From: Streptomyces sp. SAI-135
GTDB lineage: Bacteria > Actinomycetota > Actinomycetes > Streptomycetales > Streptomycetaceae
Reading direction: 5' to 3'
Assembly: GCF_029893805.1 (NCBI RefSeq)
Contig: NZ_JARXYP010000002.1
Location: 5,022,001 to 5,086,000 of the forward strand
Length of the DNA stretch: 64,000 nucleotides
Both the position numbers and the translations under genes were made by a program. This document shows positions 16,791-25,561 of this stretch, in pieces; the stretch's first letter is position 1; every line of letters starts with the position of its first letter. Below the pieces are notes generated by a model. The model was not told the origin of the DNA. It searched no databases and saw only the letters and a list, made by a program, of their open reading frames with translations.

Positions 16791-18479
16791 GTGGACACAG
16801 CGCAGATCACCCAGCTCCCGCAGACGTCCCCGTGGCAGCAGCACTGGCAGACACGGCGTGACCCCTTCGTCGACGAGTGCCTGCGGGCCCGGCAGAACCT
16901 GCTCGCCGACCTGAAGGACCCGGCCGGCGCCCAGGCCCGCGTCCTCGACGACCTCATCGACATCGGCGCCGCCTCACTGCACTGGAAGGAGAAGGGGTAC
17001 GACGTGATCGCCGCCGACCCGGCCCGCTTCCGGTCGGTCCTGCCGGTCATGCGCTACAACGACTTCGTCGAGGAGATCGACCGCGAGACCCGCACCAAGG
17101 GCGGCATCCTGTCGTGCAGCCCGGTGCTGCGCTGGCTGAAGACCAGCGGCACGACCGGCACCCCCAAGCGGGTCCCGTACACGCTGCACTGGCTGCTGAC
17201 GTACCGGATCCCCGCCATGAAGGCCATGTGGGGCACCTGCCTGGAGCTCCACCCCGAGATCCTCGCGCACCCCTGGGCCACCCTGGACACCCAGACGGTC
17301 CGCGAGGACGTCTACGACTTCGTGCACGGGGTCGAGCACCAGGCCATCAGCAACCGGCACCCGCAGCTCAACAGCCGGGACTGGAACCCGCCGTGGTACG
17401 AGTCCCCGTGGTTCGGCCCCGACACGCCCACCAGCCACGCCGGGCGGATGTACCACCGGGTGCGCAACCTCGTCGGCAAGGACCTGCACTACATCTCGGC
17501 CATCAACCCCAGCACCCTGGTCTCCTTGCGCGACCTGATCGCGGAGCACGGCGCCGAGCTGGTGCGCGACCTGCGCGAGGGAACTCTGCACGGCAGGCCC
17601 TGGACCGATCCCGACGAGCGGGCCGCCGCACACCTCGACGTCGTGCTGGCGAAGGACGACTTCAGCCTGGTCGACGTCTGGCCGTCCCTGACCCTGTACA
17701 GCTGCTGGCTGTCGGCCTCCGCCGAGCTGTACCGGCCGCGCCTGGACGCCGTCCTGCCCGGCGTCGCCAAGCTCCCGTTCATGAGCTGCGGCACCGAGGG
17801 CGTCACCACCATCCCCGTGGACGACACGCTGGAGAGCCAGCCGCTCGCGGTCAGCCAGGCCTACTTCGAGTTCGTCCCCGCCGACGTACCGCTGGGCGCG
17901 CTCCTGGACGCCGGCGAGAAGGTCGAGACGCTGCTGTACGACGAGGTGGAGGCGGGCCGCGACTACCACCTGATCATGTCCCAGGGGAACGGCCTGTACC
18001 GGCTGTGGACCGGGGACATCTACCGCGTCGACCGGATCGTGGACGGCACGCCCTGGATCCACTTCACCCACCGCGACGGCGTCTTCCACTCCTTCACCGG
18101 CGAGAAGATCACCGAGGGCCAGGTCACCCAGGCCATCCGCCAGGGCCTCGCGGCCGGCGGCCTGGAGACCGGGCTGTACATGTGCGGACCGCGCTGGGAC
18201 GAGCTGCCCTCCTACACGGTCGTCGTCGAAGTGCCGGAGCCCGCGGCGGAGTTGGACCGGGAACTGTCCGGCGCGATCGACCGCGAGCTGTCCGTCATCA
18301 ACATCGAGTACGCCTCGAAACGCGACAGCGGCCGCCTCGCCGGACTGCGGGTGCGCACCGTGGCGCAGGGCGCGATCGCCGCGTACGTCGAGTCCCGGCG
18401 GCAGCGGGGCAACGCCACCCAGTACAAGTACAAGCCCTTCCAGCAGGACGTCGACTTCGTCGACGCCATCGTCGGCTGA
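16791..18479 (+). CDS. GH3-family acyl-adenylating ligase
   Basis: 562 residues from GTG 16791 with GAGGAGAGA upstream. It matches the GH3 auxin-responsive family: the phosphate loop SGTTGTPKRVPYT (~residue 120), the segment SQAYFEFVP (~360) and the C-terminal domain with GEKITEGQVTQAIRQ (~440). GH3 enzymes activate a carboxylic acid with ATP as an acyl-adenylate and pass it to an amine, usually an amino acid. Bacterial members are little studied. It heads a run of closely spaced genes to 22654 and is a likely amide-forming step of the island's pathway together with the ATP-grasp ligase at 28114. Confidence 0.85.
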   Translation: MDTAQITQLPQTSPWQQHWQTRRDPFVDECLRARQNLLADLKDPAGAQARVLDDLIDIGAASLHWKEKGYDVIAADPARFRSVLPVMRYNDFVEEIDRETRTKGGILSCSPVLRWLKTSGTTGTPKRVPYTLHWLLTYRIPAMKAMWGTCLELHPEILAHPWATLDTQTVREDVYDFVHGVEHQAISNRHPQLNSRDWNPPWYESPWFGPDTPTSHAGRMYHRVRNLVGKDLHYISAINPSTLVSLRDLIAEHGAELVRDLREGTLHGRPWTDPDERAAAHLDVVLAKDDFSLVDVWPSLTLYSCWLSASAELYRPRLDAVLPGVAKLPFMSCGTEGVTTIPVDDTLESQPLAVSQAYFEFVPADVPLGALLDAGEKVETLLYDEVEAGRDYHLIMSQGNGLYRLWTGDIYRVDRIVDGTPWIHFTHRDGVFHSFTGEKITEGQVTQAIRQGLAAGGLETGLYMCGPRWDELPSYTVVVEVPEPAAELDRELSGAIDRELSVINIEYASKRDSGRLAGLRVRTVAQGAIAAYVESRRQRGNATQYKYKPFQQDVDFVDAIVG

Positions 18480-18515
18480 GCAGTCAACCACCCTTCGAGC
18501 AACAGGAGTTCGACC

Positions 18516-19397
18516 GTGATCGAGACCATCAGGCCCCCGCAGAACATCCGCCGCGAGATCATCGACGTACCGTGCGGAGACACCCGGCTCGCCCTGCACG
18601 TCTGGCGGCCCGAGCGGATCAAGGGAGCCGTCTTCTACTTCCACGGACTCCAGAGCCACGCCGGGTGGCTGTGGGAAGTGGGCCCGCGCTTCGCCGACAA
18701 CGACATCGCGTTCTTCGTCCTCGACCGGCGCGGCAGCGGGATCAGCCCCGGCGCACGCGGCGAGATACCGGACGCCGGCACCGTCCTCGACGACTACGCG
18801 CAGGCCGCCGCGCTCGTCCGGGAGATGATCGGCGACACCGTGCCCCTGTCCCTGTTCGGACACTGCCTCGGCGGCTCCTTCATGGCGGCCCTGATGTGCC
18901 ACGAGGGGTTCACCACCTCGTACGACGCCGCCGTGTTCTGCTCCTCCTGGCTCGGCCGGATGCACGCCACCCTCGACGCGGAGACCCGGCAGGCGATCGC
19001 GGCGAACCGCGACGAGCAGCTGTGGGACGCGGGCCTGCGGGCCGGCGACTTCACCGACGAGGCCAAGTACCAGCACTTCATCGACCACGACGACCTGGCC
19101 GTACGGCAGTTGACGCGCCGCTCGCGGGCCGTGCTGCTCGACCTGGAGCAGCGCTATCTGACCGGCGGGCCCACCACCGCGCCGGTGCCCGCGGCCACCT
19201 TCGTCTCCGGGATCACCGACCCGATCGTGGACCTCGACGCCGCCCAGTCCGTCTTCCAGGACCTGGTGGCCGGGCGGGGCGCACTCATGCGGTTCCCCAC
19301 CGACCGGCACTACCTCTTCTACACCGACGTCAGCGACGACCTGGTCGACTGGACGTCGACGTACACCCTGCTCCAGGGCGTGAACCGTGGCGTCTGA
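18516..19397 (+). CDS. Alpha/beta hydrolase with Cys nucleophile
   Basis: 293 residues, GTG start with ACAGGAG upstream. The oxyanion loop is YFHGLQSH (~residue 43) and the nucleophile elbow GHCLGG (~110) has Cys in place of the usual Ser. The acid is probably Asp in GITDPIVD and the base His in TDRHYLF. This is the monoacylglycerol-lipase-like (hydrolase_4) layout. A Cys elbow is known in dienelactone hydrolase and favours thioester, lactone or acyl-transfer chemistry over ordinary ester hydrolysis. The stop overlaps the next gene by 11 bases, so it belongs to the same operon as GH3. Confidence 0.85.
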   Translation: MIETIRPPQNIRREIIDVPCGDTRLALHVWRPERIKGAVFYFHGLQSHAGWLWEVGPRFADNDIAFFVLDRRGSGISPGARGEIPDAGTVLDDYAQAAALVREMIGDTVPLSLFGHCLGGSFMAALMCHEGFTTSYDAAVFCSSWLGRMHATLDAETRQAIAANRDEQLWDAGLRAGDFTDEAKYQHFIDHDDLAVRQLTRRSRAVLLDLEQRYLTGGPTTAPVPAATFVSGITDPIVDLDAAQSVFQDLVAGRGALMRFPTDRHYLFYTDVSDDLVDWTSTYTLLQGVNRGV

Positions 19398-20532
19398 GGC
19401 CGGGCGGGCCCGGCTGTACCACGTCGAACTGCCGATGCGGACGCCCTTCGACCATCCGGCCGCCCGCCGCCGCACCTCCGACAGCCTGGTCCTGAGCCTG
19501 ACGGCCGGGGGAGTGACGGGCCTCGGTGAGTGCGCGCCGCGCTCGTACGTCACCGGCGAGACCACCGCGAGCGTGCGCGGCGCGCTGGAACAGCTGGACC
19601 TCGGCGCCCTGTTCGCCCGGCTCACCGGACACCCGCCCGAGCAGACGCTGGAGTCGCTGCACCGGGACGGCTTCGCCCGTGTCTTCGGTGTCGACGGGGG
19701 CAACAACCTGCTCTGTCTGCTGGAGACCGCGGTCCTGGACTGGCTGGGCCGCAGCCTCGGGGCGGGCGCGCAGGACCTGCTGCCGCCCGGTCCGGCCGCC
19801 GGAACCGGGACACCTGCCACCCTTCCCGTCTCCCAGGTGCTCGATCTCAGCCTGGACACCGAGGAGTTCCTCGCCACCCGCGGCCCCTTCCACTTCGTGA
19901 AGATCAAGGCCTCGGACGACGTCGAGCACGACGCCAGGACCGTACGCACCCTCCGCGACAAGCTCGGCGACGACGTCCCGGTGATGGTCGACGCCAACAT
20001 GAGCTGGACGCCGGCGAACGCGGTCGGGCACGCGCACCGGCTGCGCGAGGCGGGCGCCGACTACGTGGAGGAGCCCCTGCCCAAGGGCTCCTGGGAAGCG
20101 CTGCGCGCGCTGCGCCGGGACGGCGGGCTGCGCGTGATGCTGGACGAGTCGGTGTGCACGGCCCGGGACGCCCGCAGGGCGGTCGAGTCCGGGTCCTGCG
20201 ACGCCTTCAACATCCGCGTCTCCAAGAACGGGGGACCGCTGCCGGCTGCCGCGCTCGTCGCGTACGCCCGGGAGAACGGGATCCGCTTCCAGTTCGGGGT
20301 CCAGGTCGCCGAGGTGGGCCCCCTCATCAACGCGGGCCGCGCCCTGGCCTTCGCCCGTCCGGACGCGCTCACCGTCGAGGCCGGGCAGTCCGACCGCTTC
20401 TTCCCGCAGATGATCGTCGCCCCGCCCCCGGCCGTCGACCGGGACACCAACACCCTTCGCCCCGCGGGCGGCACCGGCTGGGGCATGGTCCTCGCCGGGC
20501 ACGCCGAGCGCTGGGCGGTACGGGACCTGTGA
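19387..20532 (+). CDS. Enolase-superfamily enzyme (MLE / dipeptide-epimerase type)
   Basis: 381 residues, GTG start inside the previous gene. Active-site features of the muconate-lactonizing subgroup are complete: KIKAS (catalytic Lys, ~residue 173), the metal ligands in MVDANMSW (~200), YVEEPLP (~226) and MLDESVCT (~252), and the second base Lys in VSKNGG (~281). Such enzymes abstract a proton alpha to a carboxylate: cycloisomerases, o-succinylbenzoate synthase, N-acylamino-acid racemase or L-Ala-D/L-Glu epimerase. Next to two amide ligases, a racemase or epimerase of an amide or dipeptide is attractive but unproven. Confidence 0.85.
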   Translation: MASEAGRARLYHVELPMRTPFDHPAARRRTSDSLVLSLTAGGVTGLGECAPRSYVTGETTASVRGALEQLDLGALFARLTGHPPEQTLESLHRDGFARVFGVDGGNNLLCLLETAVLDWLGRSLGAGAQDLLPPGPAAGTGTPATLPVSQVLDLSLDTEEFLATRGPFHFVKIKASDDVEHDARTVRTLRDKLGDDVPVMVDANMSWTPANAVGHAHRLREAGADYVEEPLPKGSWEALRALRRDGGLRVMLDESVCTARDARRAVESGSCDAFNIRVSKNGGPLPAAALVAYARENGIRFQFGVQVAEVGPLINAGRALAFARPDALTVEAGQSDRFFPQMIVAPPPAVDRDTNTLRPAGGTGWGMVLAGHAERWAVRDL

Positions 20533-20567
20533 CCGCTTCCCCTCATGCCCGAAAGGCAAGGACTCCC

Positions 20568-21404
20568 ATGACCGTACTGTTCGAATGCGATCACCAGGGC
20601 CGCCGTCACATCGGCTTCGGTCTGCCCGTCGAGGGCGAGCCGCTGCGCCTCGTGCCGCTCGGCGACCGGAACCTCGCCGACCTGCTGCTCGCCGGCGACG
20701 ACCCCGCCGACGCCGAGGCGGTGACCGTCCCCGCCGGGGAGGTGACCCTGCGGCCGCCGCTGCTGCCCGACCACCCCGGAGGCGCGATGGTCGGCGGCTT
20801 CATGCAGACCCACAACGTCAAGGTGGACGCGGACACCCCGGCGCAGCCGAACTGGTTCCTCAAGGGCCTCGGTGACGTGCTGAAACTGCCCGGCCAGGAC
20901 CTGCGCGCACCCGTCGGGTCCGTCGCACTGACCGAGGAGGCGGAGGTCGTCCTCGTCTACGTCACCGACGCGGCGGGCCGGCCCCGGTACACCGGGTACA
21001 CCTTCGGCAACGACCTCACCGACATCGGCCGCTTCCGGCGCCACCGCGGCCACCTGTCCTACGCCAAGCTCTGCGACGCGGCCGTGGCGCCCTGGCTGTT
21101 CCGCGACGAGCCGCCGCGGCACGTCACCGGGCAGGTGACGATCGAGCGGGACGGCGAGCCGTGCTGGCGGGGCGAGTTCACCACCGGCACCAAGGCCCTG
21201 CACTACGGCCTCGACGACATCATGTCCGAGCTGTTCTCGTACGACGCCCTGAGCGTCCCCGGCCGGGTGCACTACGTCTACCTCGGCGCCGACCGCAGCA
21301 GCTTCCACGCCGGCTTCCGCCTGGCCGACCGCGACCGCGTCACCCTGGACTTCGCGAGCCACGGGGTGACCCTGTCCAACACCGTGCGCTGTGAGGGCCC
21401 GTGA
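20568..21404 (+). CDS. Fumarylacetoacetate hydrolase-like protein
   Basis: 278 residues, ATG after GAAAGGCAAGG. The central EEAEVVLVYVTDAAG and GYTFGNDLTDIGRFRR resemble the FAH core (metal-binding Glu and the GNDxTD turn), while the C-terminal part (DIMSELFSYDALSVPGRVHYVYLG) fits the family's end. FAH-fold enzymes cleave or decarboxylate beta-diketo acids or hydrate unsaturated acids using a divalent metal. The GTGA overlap with the next gene couples the two. Assignment rests on motif resemblance and is moderate. Confidence 0.65.
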   Translation: MTVLFECDHQGRRHIGFGLPVEGEPLRLVPLGDRNLADLLLAGDDPADAEAVTVPAGEVTLRPPLLPDHPGGAMVGGFMQTHNVKVDADTPAQPNWFLKGLGDVLKLPGQDLRAPVGSVALTEEAEVVLVYVTDAAGRPRYTGYTFGNDLTDIGRFRRHRGHLSYAKLCDAAVAPWLFRDEPPRHVTGQVTIERDGEPCWRGEFTTGTKALHYGLDDIMSELFSYDALSVPGRVHYVYLGADRSSFHAGFRLADRDRVTLDFASHGVTLSNTVRCEGP

Positions 21405-22654
21405 GCGGGGGCGAGGGGGAGCGCGGACTCAGCGGCACGGAGGCCACGTTCGCCTACACCCACGCCCTCACGGGCGGGAGCGGGCGGCTCACCACCTCGT
21501 TCACCGTGCGGGGCACGTTCTCACCGGAGCGGGTGGAGCGGGCGGTGCGCGGCTGGCTCGCCCGGCTGCCGCTGCTGTCGCTGCGGATCACCGGCGCGGA
21601 CGGCGGGCTGTGCTTCCGGCAGGGGGTGCCGACCGGCGCGCACTCCCTGCTGACGGCACCGGCCGGGGCGGACGACGAGGTGGCGGGGGAGCGGCTGTGG
21701 CGGCTGCGGGCCGGTCCCGGCCCGGCGGGGACGACACGCTTCCGCCTCACCCTGCACCCCGCGATCTGCGACGGCTACTCCGTCGGCCGGCTCGTACGGC
21801 CGCTGCTGGACGCCCTGTTCGACACCCCGGGCCCGGCCACCGCCGACCGCGCGGCGCAGGCGCTGCCGCCCGACACCGACGACCTCACCTACGAGGGCGG
21901 CGGCGGGTGTGTGTGCGGGGCGTGCGGGCCCGGGGCGGCGCGAGCGGGCCGGACCGAGGCACCGCACCGGGACGGGAGCCGGCCCGGTGACGACCGTACG
22001 CCCGGTGTCCTGGCGCCCGGAGTCGTGGCTCTCACGCTGACGCCGTACGAGAGCCGACGGCTGCGCGAGTGGTGCCGGGCCGGGCGGGTGACGGTGAGCG
22101 GGTTCCTCACGACCGTCCTGGCGGACGCGCTCGCCCGCGAGACCGGCCGGCCCGAGGTCACCGTGGCCACGGCGATGTCCCTGCGCCGGCGGTACGCCGA
22201 GCGGACGTTGATCGCCGAACCGGGATGTGTGCTGGGGCTGGTGAGGGCCCGGCTGAACGCCGGGGCGGCCGGGGACACGCTGGGCCGGGCGCGGGCGAAC
22301 GCGGCGGTGCTGTGCTCGGCCGGACGGGCCTGGCGGCCGGAGCGGCGACCGCACACCGGGATCCGCCACGCGGTCGAACGGGAGACTAGGGCCCGCGAAC
22401 CGGAGGTGCGCGTGGTCGACGCCGGCTCGGTGGACACCGCGCTCGGACCGCATGCCGCGCGGGTCACGGGGCTGTGCACCGTCGCGGCCCGCGGGGCCGG
22501 CGGCGGGCCCGGGGGCTCGCTGTACCTGTCCACCTTCAAGGGCGCGCTGACCGTCGCCCTCTCCTCGCGGGAGCTCGGTGAGCGCGGGACGGCGAGGGCG
22601 GAGCGGGAGCTGAGCGAAGCGGCGCTGCTGCGGCCGGCCTTCGCACCTTTGTGA
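21401..22654 (+). CDS. Condensation/PapA-fold acyltransferase-like protein with altered active site
   Basis: 417 residues, GTG overlapping the previous stop. The N-terminal half resembles CoA-dependent acyltransferases and NRPS condensation domains (GLSGTEATFAYTHAL; LPLLSLRITGADGG). The expected HHAICDG-type motif reads LHPAICDGYS, so the second, catalytic His is Pro. A Gly/Cys-rich insert follows (GGGGCVCGACGPG). The C-terminal half keeps the channel segment FLTTVLADALA and VATAMSLRRR. It may bind an acyl group or partner without classical His catalysis, or use another mechanism. It ends the operon that starts with GH3. Confidence 0.7.
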   Translation: MSGGEGERGLSGTEATFAYTHALTGGSGRLTTSFTVRGTFSPERVERAVRGWLARLPLLSLRITGADGGLCFRQGVPTGAHSLLTAPAGADDEVAGERLWRLRAGPGPAGTTRFRLTLHPAICDGYSVGRLVRPLLDALFDTPGPATADRAAQALPPDTDDLTYEGGGGCVCGACGPGAARAGRTEAPHRDGSRPGDDRTPGVLAPGVVALTLTPYESRRLREWCRAGRVTVSGFLTTVLADALARETGRPEVTVATAMSLRRRYAERTLIAEPGCVLGLVRARLNAGAAGDTLGRARANAAVLCSAGRAWRPERRPHTGIRHAVERETRAREPEVRVVDAGSVDTALGPHAARVTGLCTVAARGAGGGPGGSLYLSTFKGALTVALSSRELGERGTARAERELSEAALLRPAFAPL

Positions 22655-22726
22655 AAACAGCAGGTCACGGCGGTGCACAGGTGCGGACTCGGCAAAGTCG
22701 CACTCGGTGGGGGACCTCCGTCTTGA

Positions 22727-22750
22727 AAACAAAGAGTTCGTTCTCTATTT
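22727..22750. promoter_or_regulatory. Second candidate receptor operator (ARE-like box)
   Basis: AAACAAAG-N8-CTCTATTT, an imperfect palindrome that matches the box at 11193-11216 at 19 of 24 positions when reversed. It is followed by a T-run and lies 60 bases upstream of the transposase-like gene. Both boxes contain AGAG(G/T)TCGTTCT. It probably places the gene and the exporter behind it under the butyrolactone receptor. Confidence 0.6.
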
Positions 22751-22809
22751 TTTTGGTGGGCGCTCCGAACCGGCGGAGACCGTCCACTCCAGAGAAAGGG
22801 GAACGCGAC

Positions 22810-24285
22810 ATGGTGAGGGCGTTTTCCACGGTGGCTCCCGGGCCTGCCGCACCGCGGGTCCGGGCCGGCTCCCCGGACCACCCCGCCTTCGACGCCCTCG
22901 ACGCCTTCGTCGCGGAGATCTTCGAGCGGCTGCCTCGCGCCGACCAGCGCAGATGGGCCCGCGTCTACACCCGGGGCCTGCTGACGACACCGGGCCGCAA
23001 GACGGTACGGCGGCTCGCGGCCTCCGTGTCGGACTCGGCCACGGCGGCCCAGGCCCTGCACCAGTTCGTCAACGCCAGCCCGTGGGACTGGGAGCCGGTC
23101 CGTGCCCGGCTGGCCGACTGGGTGGTCCGCAGGTCCGGTCCCCGCGCCCTGCTCCTCGGCACGGCGGTGCTGCCCAAGCGCGGTGACAGCTCCTGCGGAG
23201 TGCACCGGCGCTTCGTCCCGCAGGAGGGCCGTACCGTCAACTGCCAGGTGGGCATCGGCGCGTTCCTCGCCACGGACCGGGCGGCCGTTCCCGTCGACTG
23301 GCGGCTGCTGCTGCCCGGAGCGTGGTCCGCGGACCCGCGGCTGCGCGACCGGGCCCGCGTCCCCGAGGACACCGCCGGCACCCAGGACTCGGCCGCCGCC
23401 CAGGCGCTGGACCTGGTCGACGGGGTCGGCCCGTCCCGCTCCGGTGGCGCGGCGGGCACCGGCCCGGACGGCCTGCCGGTCGTCGCCGACCTGGTCGGGT
23501 TCGCGGACACGGCGGCGCTGACGGCCGGGCTCGCGGCCCGGGGGCGCCGCTTCGTCGTGGCCGTACCCGGTGACCTGGTGGTCCTGCCGGAACGGGCCAT
23601 GTCCGCGGTGTCCGCGGTGGCCGGCGTACCGGGCGGGTCCGGCGGGTGGGCCGGTGCGTCCGGTGCCGAGGCCGTGCGGGGCGGCGGAACCGGGCCTGCG
23701 CGGGCCGGTGAGGGCGTGTCCCCCGTGACCCCCGTTCCCCAGGTTCCCCCCGTTCCCTTCGTGCCCTCCGCTTCTCCCCTTCGGGCCGTCGCCGGCGCTC
23801 TGCCCGGGCAGGCCGACCGTGGCGGAGTGCGGGTGCGGGATCTCCTCGCCGCCCAGGACGCCCGGCTCCCGGACAGGTTCCCGGGGGTGCCCGTCGTGGC
23901 GGTCCGGGTGCCCGGCGTTCCCCTTGCCCTGCGGCTGACCGTGGAGCGCCGGCCCGACGAGTCCGGCGGTGACCGGTTCTGGCTCACCGACCTCGTGGAC
24001 CGGCCGGCCCGCGAGACACCGGCCCTGGCCCGGCTGTACAGCGGCGCGGCCGACACCATGCGGCGGCTGGCCGACGACTTCGGGCTGCGCGCCTTCGAGG
24101 GGCGCTCCTACCCCGGCTGGCACCACCACATGACGCTGGTCTCCGCCGCCTACGCCTACGGCACCCTCGGCCGCACCGGCCCGCCCCCCGCCCACCCGGC
24201 CCGCGCCTCGCGCGGACCCCAGCCCGGCCGGCCGCCGCGCCGGGCGCGGACCCTGACGACACCGACACGAACGGGATGCTCCTGA
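22810..24285 (+). CDS. Domesticated IS701-type transposase homologue
   Basis: 491 residues from ATG 22810 (AAAGGGGAA upstream). The N-terminus matches IS701 transposases (FERLPRADQRRWARVYTRGLL, HQFVNASPWDWEPVRARL), as does the core LPKRGDSSCGVHRRF...NCQVGIG and the end GRSYPGWHHHMTLVSAAYA. The first catalytic Asp pair (normally DDT before the KxG) is GTA here, and the RW-IE segment carrying the catalytic Glu is replaced by LYSGA. No terminal inverted repeats are visible, and a Gly/Pro-rich insert of ~70 residues (VSAVAGVPGG...PPVPFVPSASP) interrupts the core. An ARE-like operator precedes it and it overlaps an MFS gene by 10 bases. It is therefore probably a recruited pathway or regulatory protein and not a mobile element. 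Confidence 0.75.
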   Translation: MVRAFSTVAPGPAAPRVRAGSPDHPAFDALDAFVAEIFERLPRADQRRWARVYTRGLLTTPGRKTVRRLAASVSDSATAAQALHQFVNASPWDWEPVRARLADWVVRRSGPRALLLGTAVLPKRGDSSCGVHRRFVPQEGRTVNCQVGIGAFLATDRAAVPVDWRLLLPGAWSADPRLRDRARVPEDTAGTQDSAAAQALDLVDGVGPSRSGGAAGTGPDGLPVVADLVGFADTAALTAGLAARGRRFVVAVPGDLVVLPERAMSAVSAVAGVPGGSGGWAGASGAEAVRGGGTGPARAGEGVSPVTPVPQVPPVPFVPSASPLRAVAGALPGQADRGGVRVRDLLAAQDARLPDRFPGVPVVAVRVPGVPLALRLTVERRPDESGGDRFWLTDLVDRPARETPALARLYSGAADTMRRLADDFGLRAFEGRSYPGWHHHMTLVSAAYAYGTLGRTGPPPAHPARASRGPQPGRPPRRARTLTTPTRTGCS

Positions 24286-25538
24286 TGGCCCTCCCCAAGG
24301 CGTTCTGGCTGCTGTGGTGCGGCCAGACCGTCAGCCGGCTCGGCACGCTCGCCCCCGCCTTCCTCGTCCTCTACCTGGAGCAGAACGGTCTCGTCGCACC
24401 CGGCACGACCCCGCTCGTCGTCGGCCTCTTCGGAGCCGGAGTGGTGCTGTCCGGGCTGGTGGGAGGAGCGGTCGCCGATCTGATCGGACCCCGCCGCACC
24501 ATCGTCGCGGCCCAGCCGTTCACCGCCGCGATGGCGCTGCTGTTCGCCGTCGCCGACAACGTGGCCGCGCTGTGCGCGCTGTCGTTGGTCACCGGTTTCC
24601 TGTCGGCCGTCGACCGCCCAGCCGGGGCCGGGCTGATCTCCGCGATCGTGCCCCAGGAGCAGTTCTCGAAGGCGTACAGCCTCTTCCTGGTGGGCTTCAA
24701 CATCGGCATGTCGCTCAGCCCCGTGCTCTCCGGGTTCCTGCTCGAAGTGAGCCCCGGCGCCCTCTTCGTCGTCTGGGCGGTCTCCAGCCTCCTGTACGCG
24801 GCCCTGGTGTTCGCGGTGCCCGTCGACCCCCGGCCGGCCCGGACCGACGACCGGCCCGGTGGCGTCGCGGCCGCCCTCGGATCGGCCGCGCGCGGAATCG
24901 CCGAGCCCTTCCGCACCCCGGTCCTGGTCGCCTTCCTGCTGCTGACCTTCCTGCTTGCCTGCATCTACCTCCAGGTCAACTCCGCGCTCCCGCTGGACAT
25001 GCGGGACAGCGGGCTGACCGCCGGCGGCATCGGATTCGTCCTCGCCGTCAACGCCGTGCTGTCCGTCCTGCTGCTGCCGCTCGTGCCCCGGCTCGTCGGC
25101 GGGCTGCGACCGCACGTCCCGCTGATCCTGGCCGCCGCCTTCATGGCCGTCGGATTCGGCGCCAACGTCCTGGCCGACGGCATGGTCTCCTTCACGCTCG
25201 CCACCGTCGTGTGGACGCTCGGCGAGGTGCTGTGGGCCCCCATGTCCGCGACCTTCATCGCCGACCGGGCGCCCGCCGGCCGCAGCGGCACCTATCAGGG
25301 CTCCTACTTCTTCGCCTGGAACGCCGCGTTCGTCGTCGGCAGCCCCGCCGGTCTCGCCCTCGCCCACGCCCACGGCTACGGGGCCCTGTGGCTGTCCGTC
25401 CTCGGGCTCGGGTGCGCGGTGACGTTCGGCTTCGCGCTGCTGCCGCGTCTCACGGGCTTCGCCAAGGAGCCGGCTCCCCCGACCGACGACCTCGACACCG
25501 CAGAACAAGTGACGACCTCGACACCGCAGAACAGCTGA
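24276..25538 (+). CDS. MFS transporter
   Basis: 420 residues with about 12 hydrophobic helices. The loop 2-3 motif is partly kept as GGAVADLIGPRRTI. It resembles the MdtH/antibiotic-efflux branch. ATG 24276 or ATG 24285 may be used; both lie at the end of the previous gene, so translation is coupled to the transposase-like protein. It is the only transporter inside the island and is the likely exporter of its product. The C-terminal tail contains a short direct repeat around DDLDTAEQ. Confidence 0.85.
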   Translation: MLLMALPKAFWLLWCGQTVSRLGTLAPAFLVLYLEQNGLVAPGTTPLVVGLFGAGVVLSGLVGGAVADLIGPRRTIVAAQPFTAAMALLFAVADNVAALCALSLVTGFLSAVDRPAGAGLISAIVPQEQFSKAYSLFLVGFNIGMSLSPVLSGFLLEVSPGALFVVWAVSSLLYAALVFAVPVDPRPARTDDRPGGVAAALGSAARGIAEPFRTPVLVAFLLLTFLLACIYLQVNSALPLDMRDSGLTAGGIGFVLAVNAVLSVLLLPLVPRLVGGLRPHVPLILAAAFMAVGFGANVLADGMVSFTLATVVWTLGEVLWAPMSATFIADRAPAGRSGTYQGSYFFAWNAAFVVGSPAGLALAHAHGYGALWLSVLGLGCAVTFGFALLPRLTGFAKEPAPPTDDLDTAEQVTTSTPQNS

Positions 25539-25561
25539 CCCGAGAGACAAGGTGACCCGGC

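Noticed and set aside
16974..20000. Open minus-strand frame of ~1000 codons
   Set aside because: It is antisense to GH3, the hydrolase and the enolase-family gene, a typical GC-bias shadow without recognisable motifs.
22810..24285. Active insertion sequence
   Set aside because: No terminal inverted repeats or target duplication seen, and catalytic residues are replaced.
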